Shown here in pieces: positions 25,143 to 33,922 of a DNA stretch of 64,000 nt (positions are counted from its first letter, which is position 1; the number at the start of each line of letters is the position of its first letter). Origin of the DNA: Bacteroidia bacterium. GTDB lineage: Bacteria > Bacteroidota > Bacteroidia > UKL13-3. The notes under the pieces are model-generated. The model was given only the letters and a program-made list of their open reading frames with translations. It was not told where the DNA came from and did not search any database. Made by a program: the position numbers and the translations under genes. Location: contig JAIOYZ010000001.1 in the NCBI GenBank assembly GCA_021740845.1, positions 62,001-126,000 of the forward strand, read 5' to 3'.

Positions 25143-26231
25143 TTAATTTAACTTTTTATCTATTTTAGTTTTTATGCCGTAATGGTTCATTTCAAAACAT
25201 GCACGACCCAGAATTATCGCTGGATGAATTCGATGTTTATTTGAAAATTTGCTGATAATTTCATCGTTTAGCAGCGTATGGTTTTTTAAAAATTCATCCC
25301 AATAATTGGATGGTATTAAATTTTCTTGTGCATATTGGTTTGCTGCATTTTCAATTTCGTTTTCTTCAATTTTAGTTAAGTCAAGAAATTTAATTTCTTT
25401 GTTTTCTTTTAAGTGAAGAGCAATGTGGCCAATTTCGTGCAAAATGGTAAATGCCAAATTATCAATTCTATTGTGTCTTAGCGTTAATGCAATTGCAGGA
25501 TTGTTTTTCGACCAGAATGAATATCCATCAATTGGCGTTTTTTCTAATTTATCAATCATCAAAAATTTAATACCATATTGAGATAATTTCTTTTCAACTA
25601 GCTCTATGGTATTTTTGTTTTTATAAAAAATCTCTCTCAACTCATTGTTTAATTGAGGCAAGTTTTCAGAATGGAATGTGTTGGTTTTTTTTCTTTCTGC
25701 TTCATATTCCGCAAGAGATGTCCATGCAAATATGTTTTTGTTGTCTAGTTGAAGTTTTTCGCTTTTTTTGAAAAAGGCAAATTTTTTCTCTGAAAATTTA
25801 TTTACTAATCCATCAATAGATTTAACCGAATAAATTGACTGAATAATAGAAATATTGACAAAAAGATCATTTGTTAAATAGCCTTTTTTGCCGAAATATT
25901 TAATAGGAACATACTGACTAACTATTTTCCAAATCTCTATATTTTTAATCTTTGCTATATTTTTTTCCTTGATCTTCGCATTGTCAATTTCAAATTGTGA
26001 TTGAAATTTCATCCAGTAATCTGCTGAAATACCTAAAGATTTTTCTAATAGTATAGCAATGTCGGCTGTTACTGGTCTTTTTCCTTTTACGATTTCATTT
26101 AGGAATGAAGGTTTAACTCCCAAAAGAACAGCTAAGTCTTTTTGTGTTAAATCCTCGCGTAGCTCTAATTCATCTTTTATTAAAGTGCCTGGATGAGTAG
26201 TTTCAAATGGTATTAATGTTTTAGTTGCCAT
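25143..26231 (-). CDS. HigA-type antitoxin fused to ImmA/IrrE metallopeptidase
   Basis: 362 residues. Residues about 8-90 are a HigA/VapI-type XRE domain (HPGTLIKDELELREDLTQKD, LAVLLGVKPSFLNEIVKGKR, LEKSLGISADYWM). Residues about 200-340 are an ImmA/IrrE-type metalloprotease with HEIGH at 265-269 and a downstream NEIENAANQYAQENLIP helix bearing the third zinc ligand (Glu294). In ImmA systems such proteases cleave repressors; here protease and DNA-binding antitoxin are one chain. It lies 13 bases after the HigB-like toxin gene, so toxin comes first as in higBA. The protease may allow regulated antitoxin self-removal; that is inference. Confidence 0.87.
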   Translation of the reverse strand: MATKTLIPFETTHPGTLIKDELELREDLTQKDLAVLLGVKPSFLNEIVKGKRPVTADIAILLEKSLGISADYWMKFQSQFEIDNAKIKEKNIAKIKNIEIWKIVSQYVPIKYFGKKGYLTNDLFVNISIIQSIYSVKSIDGLVNKFSEKKFAFFKKSEKLQLDNKNIFAWTSLAEYEAERKKTNTFHSENLPQLNNELREIFYKNKNTIELVEKKLSQYGIKFLMIDKLEKTPIDGYSFWSKNNPAIALTLRHNRIDNLAFTILHEIGHIALHLKENKEIKFLDLTKIEENEIENAANQYAQENLIPSNYWDEFLKNHTLLNDEIISKFSNKHRIHPAIILGRACFEMNHYGIKTKIDKKLN

Positions 26232-26244
26232 AATGTTTGATTTT

Positions 26245-26565
26245 TTAAGAATAATGATTACTTAACTCTACAATTTCACAAATGGTGATAGTATAAGGTT
26301 CTTCACCCTCTATTGACGAAGAAAATTCAATGCGATATTTATCATTCACTCGTACAGATTCCAAACCTTGTTTATCACCACTTAGCTTTTCATAATTCAA
26401 ACTTTTAATTGGATATAAGTCCTCAATTTTATTAGCTACTCTTAATTTATCAATTGTGTTTTTATATCTCTTTATAATATCTTTTTGAAACCTATATTTT
26501 TTACTATTCGATTTTCCAAACGCATATAATTCTTCCAGATAGGCTTTTGTGAATTTTATTTCCAT
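26245..26565 (-). CDS. HigB/RelE-type toxin
   Basis: 106 residues, the usual size of plasmid-maintenance killer toxins (HigB family, RelE fold). Typical elements: a helical N-terminal half (RFQKDIIKRYKNTIDKLRVA), then LYPIKSLNYEKLSGDKQGLESVRVNDKYRIEFSS with the conserved Arg and RIEF strand, and an end strand ITICEIVELSNHY containing the conserved HY. These toxins cut mRNA on the ribosome. The following gene is the HigA-ImmA fusion antitoxin. No mobile element is adjacent. Confidence 0.86.
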   Translation of the reverse strand: MEIKFTKAYLEELYAFGKSNSKKYRFQKDIIKRYKNTIDKLRVANKIEDLYPIKSLNYEKLSGDKQGLESVRVNDKYRIEFSSSIEGEEPYTITICEIVELSNHYS

Positions 26566-26834
26566 TGGGGGTAGGCAATTTCTCCCAGCAAAGATATGGA
26601 AGTTTTTTTTGATTCACTAATATAGTGAATAATTTTTAATTGAGCTTTGTCAGTTTTTTTTTAAATCACTTATATACAGACAAGTGGGGTATATGGAGTT
26701 ATTGATTTTTTTTTAGCCTAGCATTAATTTCTGAGCAGAAAATATTATGTCAATAAGTGTCCTGTTTATTTCAAGAAATCGAAATTCCTTTATTTTAAGG
26801 TTTTTTTTTAATCAAGTTGAATCTCAATTTTGTT

Positions 26835-27155
26835 TCACTTGGTATCAATTTCAAACCAATTTGGTGCACTTGCATTTGGAAAACAATTTTTTATACTTAG
26901 TTTTTTTACAAATTGGCTTAGGGCTTTTTCCCCAAATCTCAAAGTCAATTCATATTCTGTTTGTCCATCTTTGCCAATAAAGGCTTTCAGTTGAACTTGC
27001 CTTTTGTTAATTACAAGTTTTTGAGAATAGTCATTCTCATCTTTTTTTAATAAAACGCCATCACACCAAAAGCCTTTTATTTGTTCATTAGCTGAATTCT
27101 CAAAAGCTTTACAAATTTCAAATTCTAAAAAATCACAAAAGTCTCGATCTAACAT
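26835..27155 (-). CDS. Hypothetical protein
   Basis: 106 residues, acidic N-terminal helix (FCDFLEFEICKAFENS) followed by a two-strand/helix pattern (VQLKAFIGKDGQTEYELTLRFGEKALSQFVKKLSI). No family recognised and no signal peptide. Short stand-alone gene with palindrome 27217 62 bases upstream. The size and position in an accessory stretch would fit an immunity or antitoxin-like protein, but nothing supports a particular function. Confidence 0.6.
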   Translation of the reverse strand: MLDRDFCDFLEFEICKAFENSANEQIKGFWCDGVLLKKDENDYSQKLVINKRQVQLKAFIGKDGQTEYELTLRFGEKALSQFVKKLSIKNCFPNASAPNWFEIDTK

Positions 27156-27213
27156 AAAGTCACTTAATTCAATTTGATAAATTTTATTACTGTGTTTTGT
27201 TTTATAGGAACTA

Positions 27214-27229
27214 TTTGGTTCGAACCAAA
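27214..27229. repeat. Perfect 16-bp palindrome TTTGGTTCGAACCAAA
   Basis: Symmetric CG-centred version of the dispersed motif, in the gap between the GNAT gene end and the hypothetical gene start. Identical 16-mers occur at 41942 and 43035. Confidence 0.9.
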
Positions 27230-27306
27230 ATTGGGAATGTGTATATGGGTTAATTTTATTAGATTAGAAAGGCTATTTTAAGAATTGGTGTTTCAGATGA
27301 ACATGA

Positions 27307-27774
27307 TTATTCTATTACTTTCCACATTTTTTCATTGTAATATTCAAACCCACTTTTCATGAAAAAATTGCGGGCTATTGTGTTCTTTGTCCAGTGATTT
27401 AATTCAATATTTTCAATATAATTTGATTTGGCAAAAGTATGGGTAGCTTCCAATAATTGCTTTCCTATTCCTTTTAATTGGTATTTTTTCAATACTAAGA
27501 TTTGATCAATCAAAATATAATTCCTTGAATATTGAAAAGGATTGTCGGCAAACTTTATTTTGAATAACAAAACATATCCCAATACAGTTTCATATTCCTT
27601 TGCAATAAGTGCTACTGCATTTTCATTGGTGAGGGTAGTTCTAAAAAAACTGCGGACAGCTTCCCTGTTATATGGTTTAAAAATATTGGGTTGCATTTGA
27701 TGATGATACAATTGAATTTCTTCATTCATTTCAGCAAGCAAATTGTAATCTTTGGTTTCAAGTATTTCTATCAT
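27307..27774 (-). CDS. GNAT family N-acetyltransferase
   Basis: 155 residues from the ATG at 27774 (a TTG one codon upstream is also in frame). GNAT fold: residues about 60-75 strand VALIAKEYETVLGYVLLF, then DQILVLKKYQLKGIGKQLLEATHTFAK with the acetyl-CoA-binding Q/RxxGxG/A pattern (QLKGIGKQL), and NHWTKNTIARNFFMKSGFEYYNEKMWK near the C-terminus. It transfers an acetyl group from acetyl-CoA to an unknown amine. Its start overlaps the stop of a 17-codon upstream frame (TGATG), a remnant of another gene's 5' end. Confidence 0.87.
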   Translation of the reverse strand: MIEILETKDYNLLAEMNEEIQLYHHQMQPNIFKPYNREAVRSFFRTTLTNENAVALIAKEYETVLGYVLLFKIKFADNPFQYSRNYILIDQILVLKKYQLKGIGKQLLEATHTFAKSNYIENIELNHWTKNTIARNFFMKSGFEYYNEKMWKVIE

Positions 27775-27827
27775 CAATAGTTTTTTGTAATTTCTAGCTC
27801 ATGAAATAATTTTTCAAATAGTCCCAT
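27774..27827 (-). pseudogene. Truncated 5' end of a DUF4253-type gene, now a 17-codon leader frame
   Basis: ATG at 27827 opens MGLFEKLFHELEITKNY and stops at a TGA whose A starts the GNAT ATG. The first residues match the intact DUF4253 gene at 33922 (MGLFEKIFRKT), and the upstream DNA matches too, so a gene start with its promoter region was copied or left behind and fused in front of the GNAT gene. It may now be translated as a coupled leader. Confidence 0.6.
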
Positions 27828-27948
27828 TTTATTATCGTTGATTTTAGTTGGGGAAATCCAATGTGTTTATTCAATATTGTTATTGGTGCTGTTTTTATAT
27901 GATTACTGCTAACCTATAAATACACTTCTTCAACCCAAGCAAATCATA
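27811..27948. repeat. Duplicated promoter/5' module, copy 1
   Basis: Shares long identical runs (for example TTGATTTTAGTTG, CAATATTGTTATTGGTGCT, AACCCAAGCAAATCAT) with 33903-34042, including the first codons of the DUF4253 gene. Orientation is the same. This copy drives the GNAT gene. Confidence 0.75.
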
Positions 27949-28010
27949 CAAGCGGCCTTTTTCAAAAGAACTGAGCTAATATTTTTTGTAATTGTCGTCT
28001 TTTGTTTTCA

Positions 28011-28175
28011 TTATTGTTCAGTTTTTTTTGTTCTACCTTTCAAAACTTTCTTTTTGAGTAATGATTTTTTTGCTAAAGTTGCCAAGTCAGAATTTGGGTC
28101 TTTAAACTGTTCGGCAAGTTCCGTTTTAGTCAGTCCCTTAAGGTCTTTTTGTGTTGTATGAATGCTTCTTGACAT
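28011..28175 (-). CDS. Small basic hypothetical protein
   Basis: 54 residues from the ATG at 28175; a TTG-initiated extension to 28277 is possible but its residues look non-coding. The sequence has LKGLTKTELAEQFKDPNSDLATLAKKSLLKKKVLKGRTKK, a helical segment ending in a Lys-rich tail that could bind nucleic acid. Function unknown. Upstream it faces the HigA-type antitoxin gene at 28341, transcribed in the same direction. Confidence 0.5.
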   Translation of the reverse strand: MSRSIHTTQKDLKGLTKTELAEQFKDPNSDLATLAKKSLLKKKVLKGRTKKTEQ

Positions 28176-28340
28176 ATTGTTTATCGTTTTACAATTGGCA
28201 ATACCGATTGACGTTTTGGAGGATTTGCGATGGTATGCGTTTGAACTCAAATGTAACTTAGGGGAACGATTTACCAACTACTAAAATCCCATCAAACAGA
28301 GACGAATTGCGCGCCTATTGCAAATGTGTTATGTGCCGTA

Positions 28341-28655
28341 TTATTGTCCAATACTGATGTTTAAATTCGGAAGTTCTACGTGGAGTTTAACTTTTGCTTT
28401 TAGTGCGGCAAAAACTCTCAGTAAAGTGTCCATAGTTACATTACTTGCATTGTTTTCAAGTCGTGAAATTTGTGCTTTTTGAACACCAATTAGTTTCCCT
28501 AATTCCTCTTGCGTCAAGTTTCTTTCTTGTCGTGTTTGTTTAATGGCTTTACCAATTAAGTCCATTTGAAGTTCGTATTCAAATACTTCTCGTTCAGGTG
28601 TCCCAATTTTACCAATTAGTTTGTCTTGAACTTGGTTTAATGTATATACTTTCAT
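28341..28655 (-). CDS. XRE-family antitoxin
   Basis: 104 residues. Residues about 35-92 form an XRE helix-turn-helix (IKQTRQERNLTQEELGKLIG, VQKAQISRLENNASNVTMDTLLRVFAAL). It would neutralise the toxin and repress the operon. Its ATG overlaps the stop of the upstream toxin gene in ATGA, toxin-first as in higBA modules. Confidence 0.88.
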   Translation of the reverse strand: MKVYTLNQVQDKLIGKIGTPEREVFEYELQMDLIGKAIKQTRQERNLTQEELGKLIGVQKAQISRLENNASNVTMDTLLRVFAALKAKVKLHVELPNLNISIGQ

Positions 28656-29008
28656 TTTTTCTTGGTTTTAACTTGTTTGTCTAATAAGTATTTTGTCCTA
28701 ATGTTAACCGCTTTTTGAATTTCATTGTCTGGAACTTTGCTTCTCTTTTTAATAAATCCATGTGTCGATACTACCAAGGTATCTGTAGTTGAAGTCTTGT
28801 CCCAAAAGGCAAGTAGTCGATATTGCAATCCTTGATACAAAGTTCTAAATTCCCAAATTTCGTCCGATAGTTTTTTAAAAAGTTCGGGGTCAAGTTCTAC
28901 TTGAGATTTACGAATATTGTAAAGTATTTTTTCGTAATGCTTCCGTTCTAAATTACTCAGAAATTCAAATGCCTCGTCTAAAAATATGATTTCAAAATGT
29001 TTGTCCAC
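28652..29008 (-). CDS. RelE/HigB-type toxin (phage Gp49-like, PF05973)
   Basis: 118 residues from a GTG start at 29008; the nearest upstream ATG is out of frame. Family pattern: FLDEAFEFLSNLERKHYEKI, LDPELFKKLSDEIWEFRTLY, YRLLAFWDKTSTTDTLVVSTHGFIKKRSKVPDNEI. The conserved WEFR, YRLL and HGF..K elements fit Gp49-like mRNA interferases. Followed directly by its XRE antitoxin gene. A second TA pair of different subtype lies 2.4 kb away at 25.1-26.6 kb. Confidence 0.88.
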   Translation of the reverse strand: MDKHFEIIFLDEAFEFLSNLERKHYEKILYNIRKSQVELDPELFKKLSDEIWEFRTLYQGLQYRLLAFWDKTSTTDTLVVSTHGFIKKRSKVPDNEIQKAVNIRTKYLLDKQVKTKKK

Positions 29009-29130
29009 TACTTAAATTATTCATGAAGCAAAGATAGTGAAAGTTTCGTTAAAATGAAACTTTTGTGTTCCTTCCCTGTCGGTTGGTCGGGGCTGAAATA
29101 TGGCACATAACTTATAAAATACTCTACTTC

Positions 29131-29270
29131 AACCCAAGCAAATCATGCCTTAAAAGTTCTCCTAAAAGAACACTAAAAGTGAAAATAAGATGTGCATTCA
29201 GATAAGGAATCATAGGCTTAGGCTTTTGCTTAACGAATATATACTAAGGATTTCCTTTATGCAATTTTTA
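29131..29270. repeat. 140-bp direct repeat, copy 1
   Basis: Nearly identical to 34027-34166 (about 140 of 140 columns alignable with few differences), sharing AAGATGTGCATTCAGATAAG and the long run up to TTTATGCAATTTTTA. No reading frame. It sits in the 530-base gap upstream of the toxin gene, which otherwise holds palindromes at 29315 and 29370-29419. Confidence 0.85.
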
Positions 29271-29314
29271 ATCACTGGGTTTAAGAAGCTTTTGATTTTG
29301 GCAAGCCTAATTTT

Positions 29315-29324
29315 GGTTCAAACC
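29315..29324. repeat. GGTTCAAACC palindrome site
   Basis: 16-mer TTTGGTTCAAACCGAA, 46 bases before the paired hairpin copy at 29370. Confidence 0.9.
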
Positions 29325-29369
29325 GAAAGAGATTTTTAAGATGAAATAGGATAGGAGGAGCATGCAATA

Positions 29370-29419
29370 TTTTGGTTCAAACCATATTGCTTTTAATATT
29401 GGTTTGAACCAAACGAAAT
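29370..29419. repeat. Paired-palindrome hairpin, 50-bp element copy 1
   Basis: GGTTCAAACC (29374-29383) and GGTTTGAACC (29401-29410) face each other; with TTT/AAA flanks and ATATT/AATAT inside they give a stem of about 18 bp with one bulged T and a GCTTTT loop. All 50 bases are identical to 30859-30908 and 34207-34256. It lies between the toxin gene start and the DUF4932 gene end. Confidence 0.92.
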
Positions 29420-29539
29420 AAACCTAGAATAACCTTGAAGCTTACGGTGATTTGGTATAATGTGAATATTTATATCAAAAATTTATTTCCGTTGCGGGAC
29501 ACTTTTTGTAGCAATAAGCTAATAATTTTATGGTGTTAA

Positions 29540-30634
29540 TTAATTTGCGGCCTGGGTTTTAATTTCCCCTAAGCGTCTAAGAATATTTGGGTAAAAATCT
29601 ATCAACGTAGGATATTTGTCTCTTTGGGTTTCGTAAATTTTCAATTCTTCAACAATTTCTGTAACATAATCAAACCCAACCGATTTTTCATAGTCTGTTA
29701 ATTCTGTGGCCGCCTCTTTTCCATATACGTTTTCAACAATTCTTATTGTTGTTGCTCTTACCATAAGTTCAAGCATAAAACTTTCCCAAGTTGCATATCC
29801 TTCTTGTTGTATTTTTTCCTTGATTCCAGGATACAGGTCAGTTTCAAACTTTTTACTTTCAGCCATAAATTGCTCAACAATTGGGTTAGAATAGTTATGA
29901 CTGAATTCGTGGATTACCATGTCTTGTTCTAAATATATTTTGTCATATACAGGAATAGAATCTTTTGCTCCTCCCGGACCAATTAAGGCATAGAGTTCGT
30001 TTTGATCCGTTCTTTCAATGGTAAAACCTCCAGAATGAAGCAAAGGTGAAAGAATAACATAATATTTTGCGGGCTTTTTTGTCCCAAAATAGTTTTCAAT
30101 TACTTGAATAATGTCTTTTCTGGTAAATGAATCTTTTACATCAGTTGCTATTTTATCTAGAAAAGTTTCTTGACTTTTAAAGAACTTTTCACATTGGGTT
30201 TCAGTGTAAAAATTAATCAACTCTTTTCTGAAAAGTTCCAATGAATCCGAATTCATAGGTCTAATACTAAAGGGGAAATTCACAGTCTGATTATTAGTAA
30301 ATTCGGGAAAGTTGGTGTGTTGGAAAAGCCAATTTACTGCGTAGTCTGCAACAAAACCTCTTTGTACAAGTTTTTTGGCTAGCAAAACAGCAGTATGATT
30401 TTTGTATTTATTGAAATAGGCTAAAGCATTTGCTTGGTAGGAATTGGGGAATGGCGTTAATAGGGGATAGTCGGAAAGAAGAAATACAATATACATCGTT
30501 TCCACCCTTTTGTCTGTTTGAAATTCTAGATGTGTAGGGTCTTTTTGTCCATCAGAATTACCTGATTTTTGCACATTGGTATTGCACGAGAAAAGAGTCC
30601 ATGCTATGAATAATAGGGTTAAGATTCGTGTCAT
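29540..30634 (-). CDS. DUF4932 putative metallopeptidase lipoprotein
   Basis: 364 residues from the ATG at 30634, which gives a lipoprotein signal (MTRILTLLFIAWTLFSC, Cys17); an in-frame start 15 codons earlier would spoil it. HEFSH at residues 242-246 is a zincin HExxH motif in the context MVIHEFSHNYSNP, and a possible third ligand lies in the following helices. This matches DUF4932, annotated as a peptidase-like family in Bacteroidota. Exported, membrane anchored. No experimentally known substrate. Stand-alone gene between two copies of the paired-palindrome element. Confidence 0.8.
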   Translation of the reverse strand: MTRILTLLFIAWTLFSCNTNVQKSGNSDGQKDPTHLEFQTDKRVETMYIVFLLSDYPLLTPFPNSYQANALAYFNKYKNHTAVLLAKKLVQRGFVADYAVNWLFQHTNFPEFTNNQTVNFPFSIRPMNSDSLELFRKELINFYTETQCEKFFKSQETFLDKIATDVKDSFTRKDIIQVIENYFGTKKPAKYYVILSPLLHSGGFTIERTDQNELYALIGPGGAKDSIPVYDKIYLEQDMVIHEFSHNYSNPIVEQFMAESKKFETDLYPGIKEKIQQEGYATWESFMLELMVRATTIRIVENVYGKEAATELTDYEKSVGFDYVTEIVEELKIYETQRDKYPTLIDFYPNILRRLGEIKTQAAN

Positions 30635-31047
30635 AATCTTATGGGGATAATTACAAAAAAAAATATATTTATTAAACATCCTGCTGTCGCTTTATTTTTA
30701 ATAAATCAATCATTAAATATAAAAAAGGGACTTCCTTAAAATTATGCATAACCTTAGTTTCAAATGGGAAGGCTTTTAGTAATGCAATATATTATATCTA
30801 CTTGTTTCAATCAACATTGTTTTATTTAATTTTAAGAGGTTTCCAAAAGCTAACTCAATTTTGGTTCAAACCATATTGCTTTTAATATTGGTTTGAACCA
30901 AACGAAATTTCACTAGAAAAGACTTCAATTTAAAACGGAAGATGTTTGCTAATAGAGTTTCAATTTCGGTGCTCCAAAAGATGTAGGTCCGATGAGAGGA
31001 GGTAGGAGTGAATCTCCCCTGCGTTACTTGATTAGCAATACTTGTTT
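30635..31047. other. Intergenic gap
   Basis: No gene seen. Besides the hairpin at 30859-30908 it contains an AT-rich stretch near 30640-30840 that probably holds the DUF4932 promoter. Confidence 0.55.
30859..30908. repeat. Paired-palindrome hairpin, 50-bp element copy 2
   Basis: Same 50 bases as at 29370-29419; arms at 30863-30872 and 30890-30899. Flanking DNA is unrelated to the other copies, so the 50-bp unit itself is what is shared. Confidence 0.92.
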
Positions 31048-32160
31048 TTAGTTTGTCCAAGGTTCTTTGTCTCTAGCATTCACGAATTTTTCACCATCAA
31101 AAATGCATAGTCCCTGCCAACTTCCAAACCAAACTTGTCCTTTTTTGTCCTCGAGAATACTTAGTGTGACATTAGATGTTAAGCCATCTTTTGTTGTGTA
31201 TTGTTTGAAATTTTCGCCATCATATTTGTAAACACCAAAACCTTCTGCCGTAAACCAAATATTTCCTTGGCTGTCTTCATATAAATTGTAAGTTTCTTCA
31301 CCTTCAATAATGCTATCTTTAGTGAAGTTCGTAAATGTTTTACCATCAAACTTACTTACACCACCATAAAAAGTTCCTATCCAAATATTTCCTTTCCTGT
31401 CCTCTAAAATATCTGCTGTATTATTATCTACTAGTCCGTAATTAGTGGTTAAATGCGTAAACTTCCCCTTGTTATATTTGAATATTCCATTTCCATCAGT
31501 AGCAAACCACATGGTTCCATTTCTATCTTCTATGATTTTAAAAACCAATTTACCAGATAGCATAGGTTTTGCATTTTCTGCTTTTGAATCTGGCAACGAA
31601 AATGGTATAAACTTCTCTCCGTTAAATTGAAAAACACCTCCTGTTGAACCAACCCAAATAAGTCCGATTTTGTCTATTGTTAAGCCCCAAATTTCCGCAT
31701 TCACACCTGGCAGTCCTTCTTTGAATGAAAAGGCTTTAAATTTTACACCATCGTATTTTATAAGCCCTACGGATGTTCCAAACCAAATATTACCTGCCTT
31801 ATCTTCTACAATCTTTAAAACTCTAAATTGTGGCTTGATTCCATCAATGGTTATTTTTTCAAGTATTTGTCCATTATAGCGAATTATTCCATCTCCATTT
31901 GTTCCAAACCAATAGTTCTCTTTTTTGTCCTGATACATTGTTCTGACAAACTCTCTTACCATTCTGTTTAAGTTAGTGTGAATTTGAGGAAAGGTCGTGC
32001 TTTGGTTCAAAATGAGTGCTTGTGTGTTTACTTCAGTTTCTTTTATTTTAATAGCAGATTTTTCTTTCACTTGTGCTGTGCTCGATGTTATTTGAATCGT
32101 CAATAGAACTAAAATTAAGTACTTTACTTTAAATATCATCTTATCATTAATTTTTACCAT
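31048..32160 (-). CDS. Exported Reg_prop seven-blade propeller protein
   Basis: 370 residues; ATG at 32139 (MIFKVKYLILVLLTIQITSS) is an alternative start that leaves a cleaner signal peptide. Seven repeats with the two-component-regulator propeller pattern are visible, e.g. NYWFGTNGDGIIRYNG, NIWFGTSVGLIKYDG, LIWVGSTGGVFQFNG, TMWFATDGNGIFKYNK, NIWIGTFYGGVSKFDG, QVWFGSWQGLCIFDG. In hybrid two-component systems this propeller is the periplasmic sensor; here there is no kinase, regulator or membrane anchor after it. A free-standing propeller is probably a binding protein. Ligand unknown. Confidence 0.87.
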   Translation of the reverse strand: MVKINDKMIFKVKYLILVLLTIQITSSTAQVKEKSAIKIKETEVNTQALILNQSTTFPQIHTNLNRMVREFVRTMYQDKKENYWFGTNGDGIIRYNGQILEKITIDGIKPQFRVLKIVEDKAGNIWFGTSVGLIKYDGVKFKAFSFKEGLPGVNAEIWGLTIDKIGLIWVGSTGGVFQFNGEKFIPFSLPDSKAENAKPMLSGKLVFKIIEDRNGTMWFATDGNGIFKYNKGKFTHLTTNYGLVDNNTADILEDRKGNIWIGTFYGGVSKFDGKTFTNFTKDSIIEGEETYNLYEDSQGNIWFTAEGFGVYKYDGENFKQYTTKDGLTSNVTLSILEDKKGQVWFGSWQGLCIFDGEKFVNARDKEPWTN

Positions 32161-32327
32161 AATGTTGGTTTTATAATTGTTCCTAAAGGTTTGGGATTAG
32201 AGTAGTATTGGATTAGGTAGCCCCAATTACCATGCAATACGAATATAACAAATGAGCACTTAATACCACTGACGCTCTTCATTCACCATAGCGGCTGGGC
32301 GTGTTTTACGTGTTTTAGCGGTAGTTT

Positions 32328-33296
32328 TTATTGGTGGCTTAATAGCCAATTTATGGCCACTTCTAAGGTATTATTGCCATAACAATACACATCTGGATAA
32401 ACACAATTTCCATATTTCGTTTTGTTTCTGTCTGCAAATACACTTACAGTTAAGTTTATTCTTGAAGTATCAGATAAAGTGTATACACGATTGCAAGTTG
32501 AAACTCCAAATGTGTGTGTGCCAAACGACTTGGTTTTGCTTCGGCCTTTAAAGGCTATGGCAACTGCTTCTCCAGAACTTGCAGTAATACTATCTGTAAG
32601 AATTGCAACATAAGGATTAGGGGAATTTAATTGGTAGGTCTTAGTAGATAGCTCCCACCAAATACTTTTCTCATCAAATAGGTGTCCATTTTTATAGTTC
32701 CAAGTATTGAAGGAACTGTCGGGATAGAAAAAATATCCTAATACACCTTCCCCCAAAATAGGACCTACTGCAACTAACATAGGAACCATATCTCCTCCAA
32801 AATTTCCCCTCAAATCTACAATCCACCCCTTTAGATTTATTTTATCTTGTTTAGCAATTTTGTCTATAACAGAATTGATATAGTTTTTTTTCTGTTGTTC
32901 GTCACCCATACAAAAACCAATTCTAATATAGCCTATGTTTTCGGGTACAATTTCATCCTGCAATATCGGCAATGGAGCCAAATCGCTCGTATCTTGAGAA
33001 ACAGCATTTGCAGCAAAATAACTATGATTGTCTTCTAATTTGCTTATTGCATAAGTAATTGAAGGATGTGTATTTTCGATTGTTTTCGACCCTTTTGCAT
33101 GTCTATAAACATCATTTCTAAATTCTTCCCAATTAATCTTGTCTTTATTTATTGAATTGTTCTGCAGTAAATTAATTACTTCATCAATATAGCTTTTTGA
33201 AACAGGTGATAGATTTTGAGAATTCCCACAAGTTGTAAATAAACTCAATACTAAAATGAAGAATAGATATTTAGCAATAGTTTTTAGTCCCACCAT
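32328..33296 (-). CDS. S41 (tail-specific protease-like) peptidase, lipoprotein
   Basis: 322 residues with a lipoprotein signal (FFILVLSLFTTC, Cys23). The S41 core is present: IGYIRIGFCMGD, GWIVDLRGNFGGDM and ILTDSITASSGEAVAIAFKG, where Ser240 in SSGE is the expected nucleophile; a Lys of the catalytic dyad is not obvious at the usual distance, so activity is uncertain. There is no PDZ domain and it is shorter than Ctp/Prc proteases. Its start overlaps the end of the DUF4253 gene by 13 bases, so the two are cotranscribed. Confidence 0.84.
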   Translation of the reverse strand: MVGLKTIAKYLFFILVLSLFTTCGNSQNLSPVSKSYIDEVINLLQNNSINKDKINWEEFRNDVYRHAKGSKTIENTHPSITYAISKLEDNHSYFAANAVSQDTSDLAPLPILQDEIVPENIGYIRIGFCMGDEQQKKNYINSVIDKIAKQDKINLKGWIVDLRGNFGGDMVPMLVAVGPILGEGVLGYFFYPDSSFNTWNYKNGHLFDEKSIWWELSTKTYQLNSPNPYVAILTDSITASSGEAVAIAFKGRSKTKSFGTHTFGVSTCNRVYTLSDTSRINLTVSVFADRNKTKYGNCVYPDVYCYGNNTLEVAINWLLSHQ

Positions 33297-33922
33297 AAAT
33301 AAATTGTTCCTGTTCGTTTCATTTCTTCTTCAAGTGCATCTACTGTTTCTGTCCCTTGGTCAACAACGTCAGGGCAAAATTCATAGACTTCTTGGGCTAA
33401 TTTTTTGAAGTCTATGTTTCTGTTCTTGATTTTACATTCGCAAAAGTCAGGGCCAATACCAATGGGTATTATTCCAAATTCGTTGTCCCATTTCTTATAC
33501 CTCTCTATTATGTTGTTCGTTTCAATATCGTAGTTAATGCCATTTGTTTCGGCTAATTCCATAAGTTTATATGGGTCAGATGTTGCACCTGTCAAGCCCA
33601 CTATGTAACCGTTTTGAGCAATTCCAAATATGAAAATGTATTTTCCTTGCTTTTTAAAATGTTCAAGATTGTCTAAAACAATTTTTTCTGCATTTTCTTC
33701 AGAGGTCAAACTGCAGATTGCATTTGGTTTTTCAATTTCTGAATATTCCTGTTCAAATTTCAACACTTCTATGGGGCGTTGCGTTAGCTTTTTCAAAAGC
33801 ATGCCGTCTTCTTCTGAAAGATTTGCGTTTTTGCAAAGTTGCTTTTCGTTGTCTGTAAGAAGGTCTGCTGAAAATGAAATTTTATTCTTCGTTTTTCTGA
33901 AAATTTTTTCAAATAGTCCCAT
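33284..33922 (-). CDS. DUF4253 domain protein
   Basis: 212 residues, cytoplasmic. The C-terminal half matches DUF4253 (PF14062): FGIIPIGIGPDFCECKIKNR, FKKLAQEVYEFCPDVVDQGT and the typical end MKRTGTIYLWWD. Function unknown; the family is common in polymorphic-toxin and accessory loci. It overlaps and precedes the S41-like gene. The first codons and upstream DNA have a truncated copy at 27774-27948, evidence for local recombination. Confidence 0.83.
   Translation of the reverse strand: MGLFEKIFRKTKNKISFSADLLTDNEKQLCKNANLSEEDGMLLKKLTQRPIEVLKFEQEYSEIEKPNAICSLTSEENAEKIVLDNLEHFKKQGKYIFIFGIAQNGYIVGLTGATSDPYKLMELAETNGINYDIETNNIIERYKKWDNEFGIIPIGIGPDFCECKIKNRNIDFKKLAQEVYEFCPDVVDQGTETVDALEEEMKRTGTIYLWWD

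Noticed and set aside
28176-28277. Upstream extension of the small basic protein to a TTG start
   Set aside because: Added residues look non-coding and an ATG at 28175 is available.
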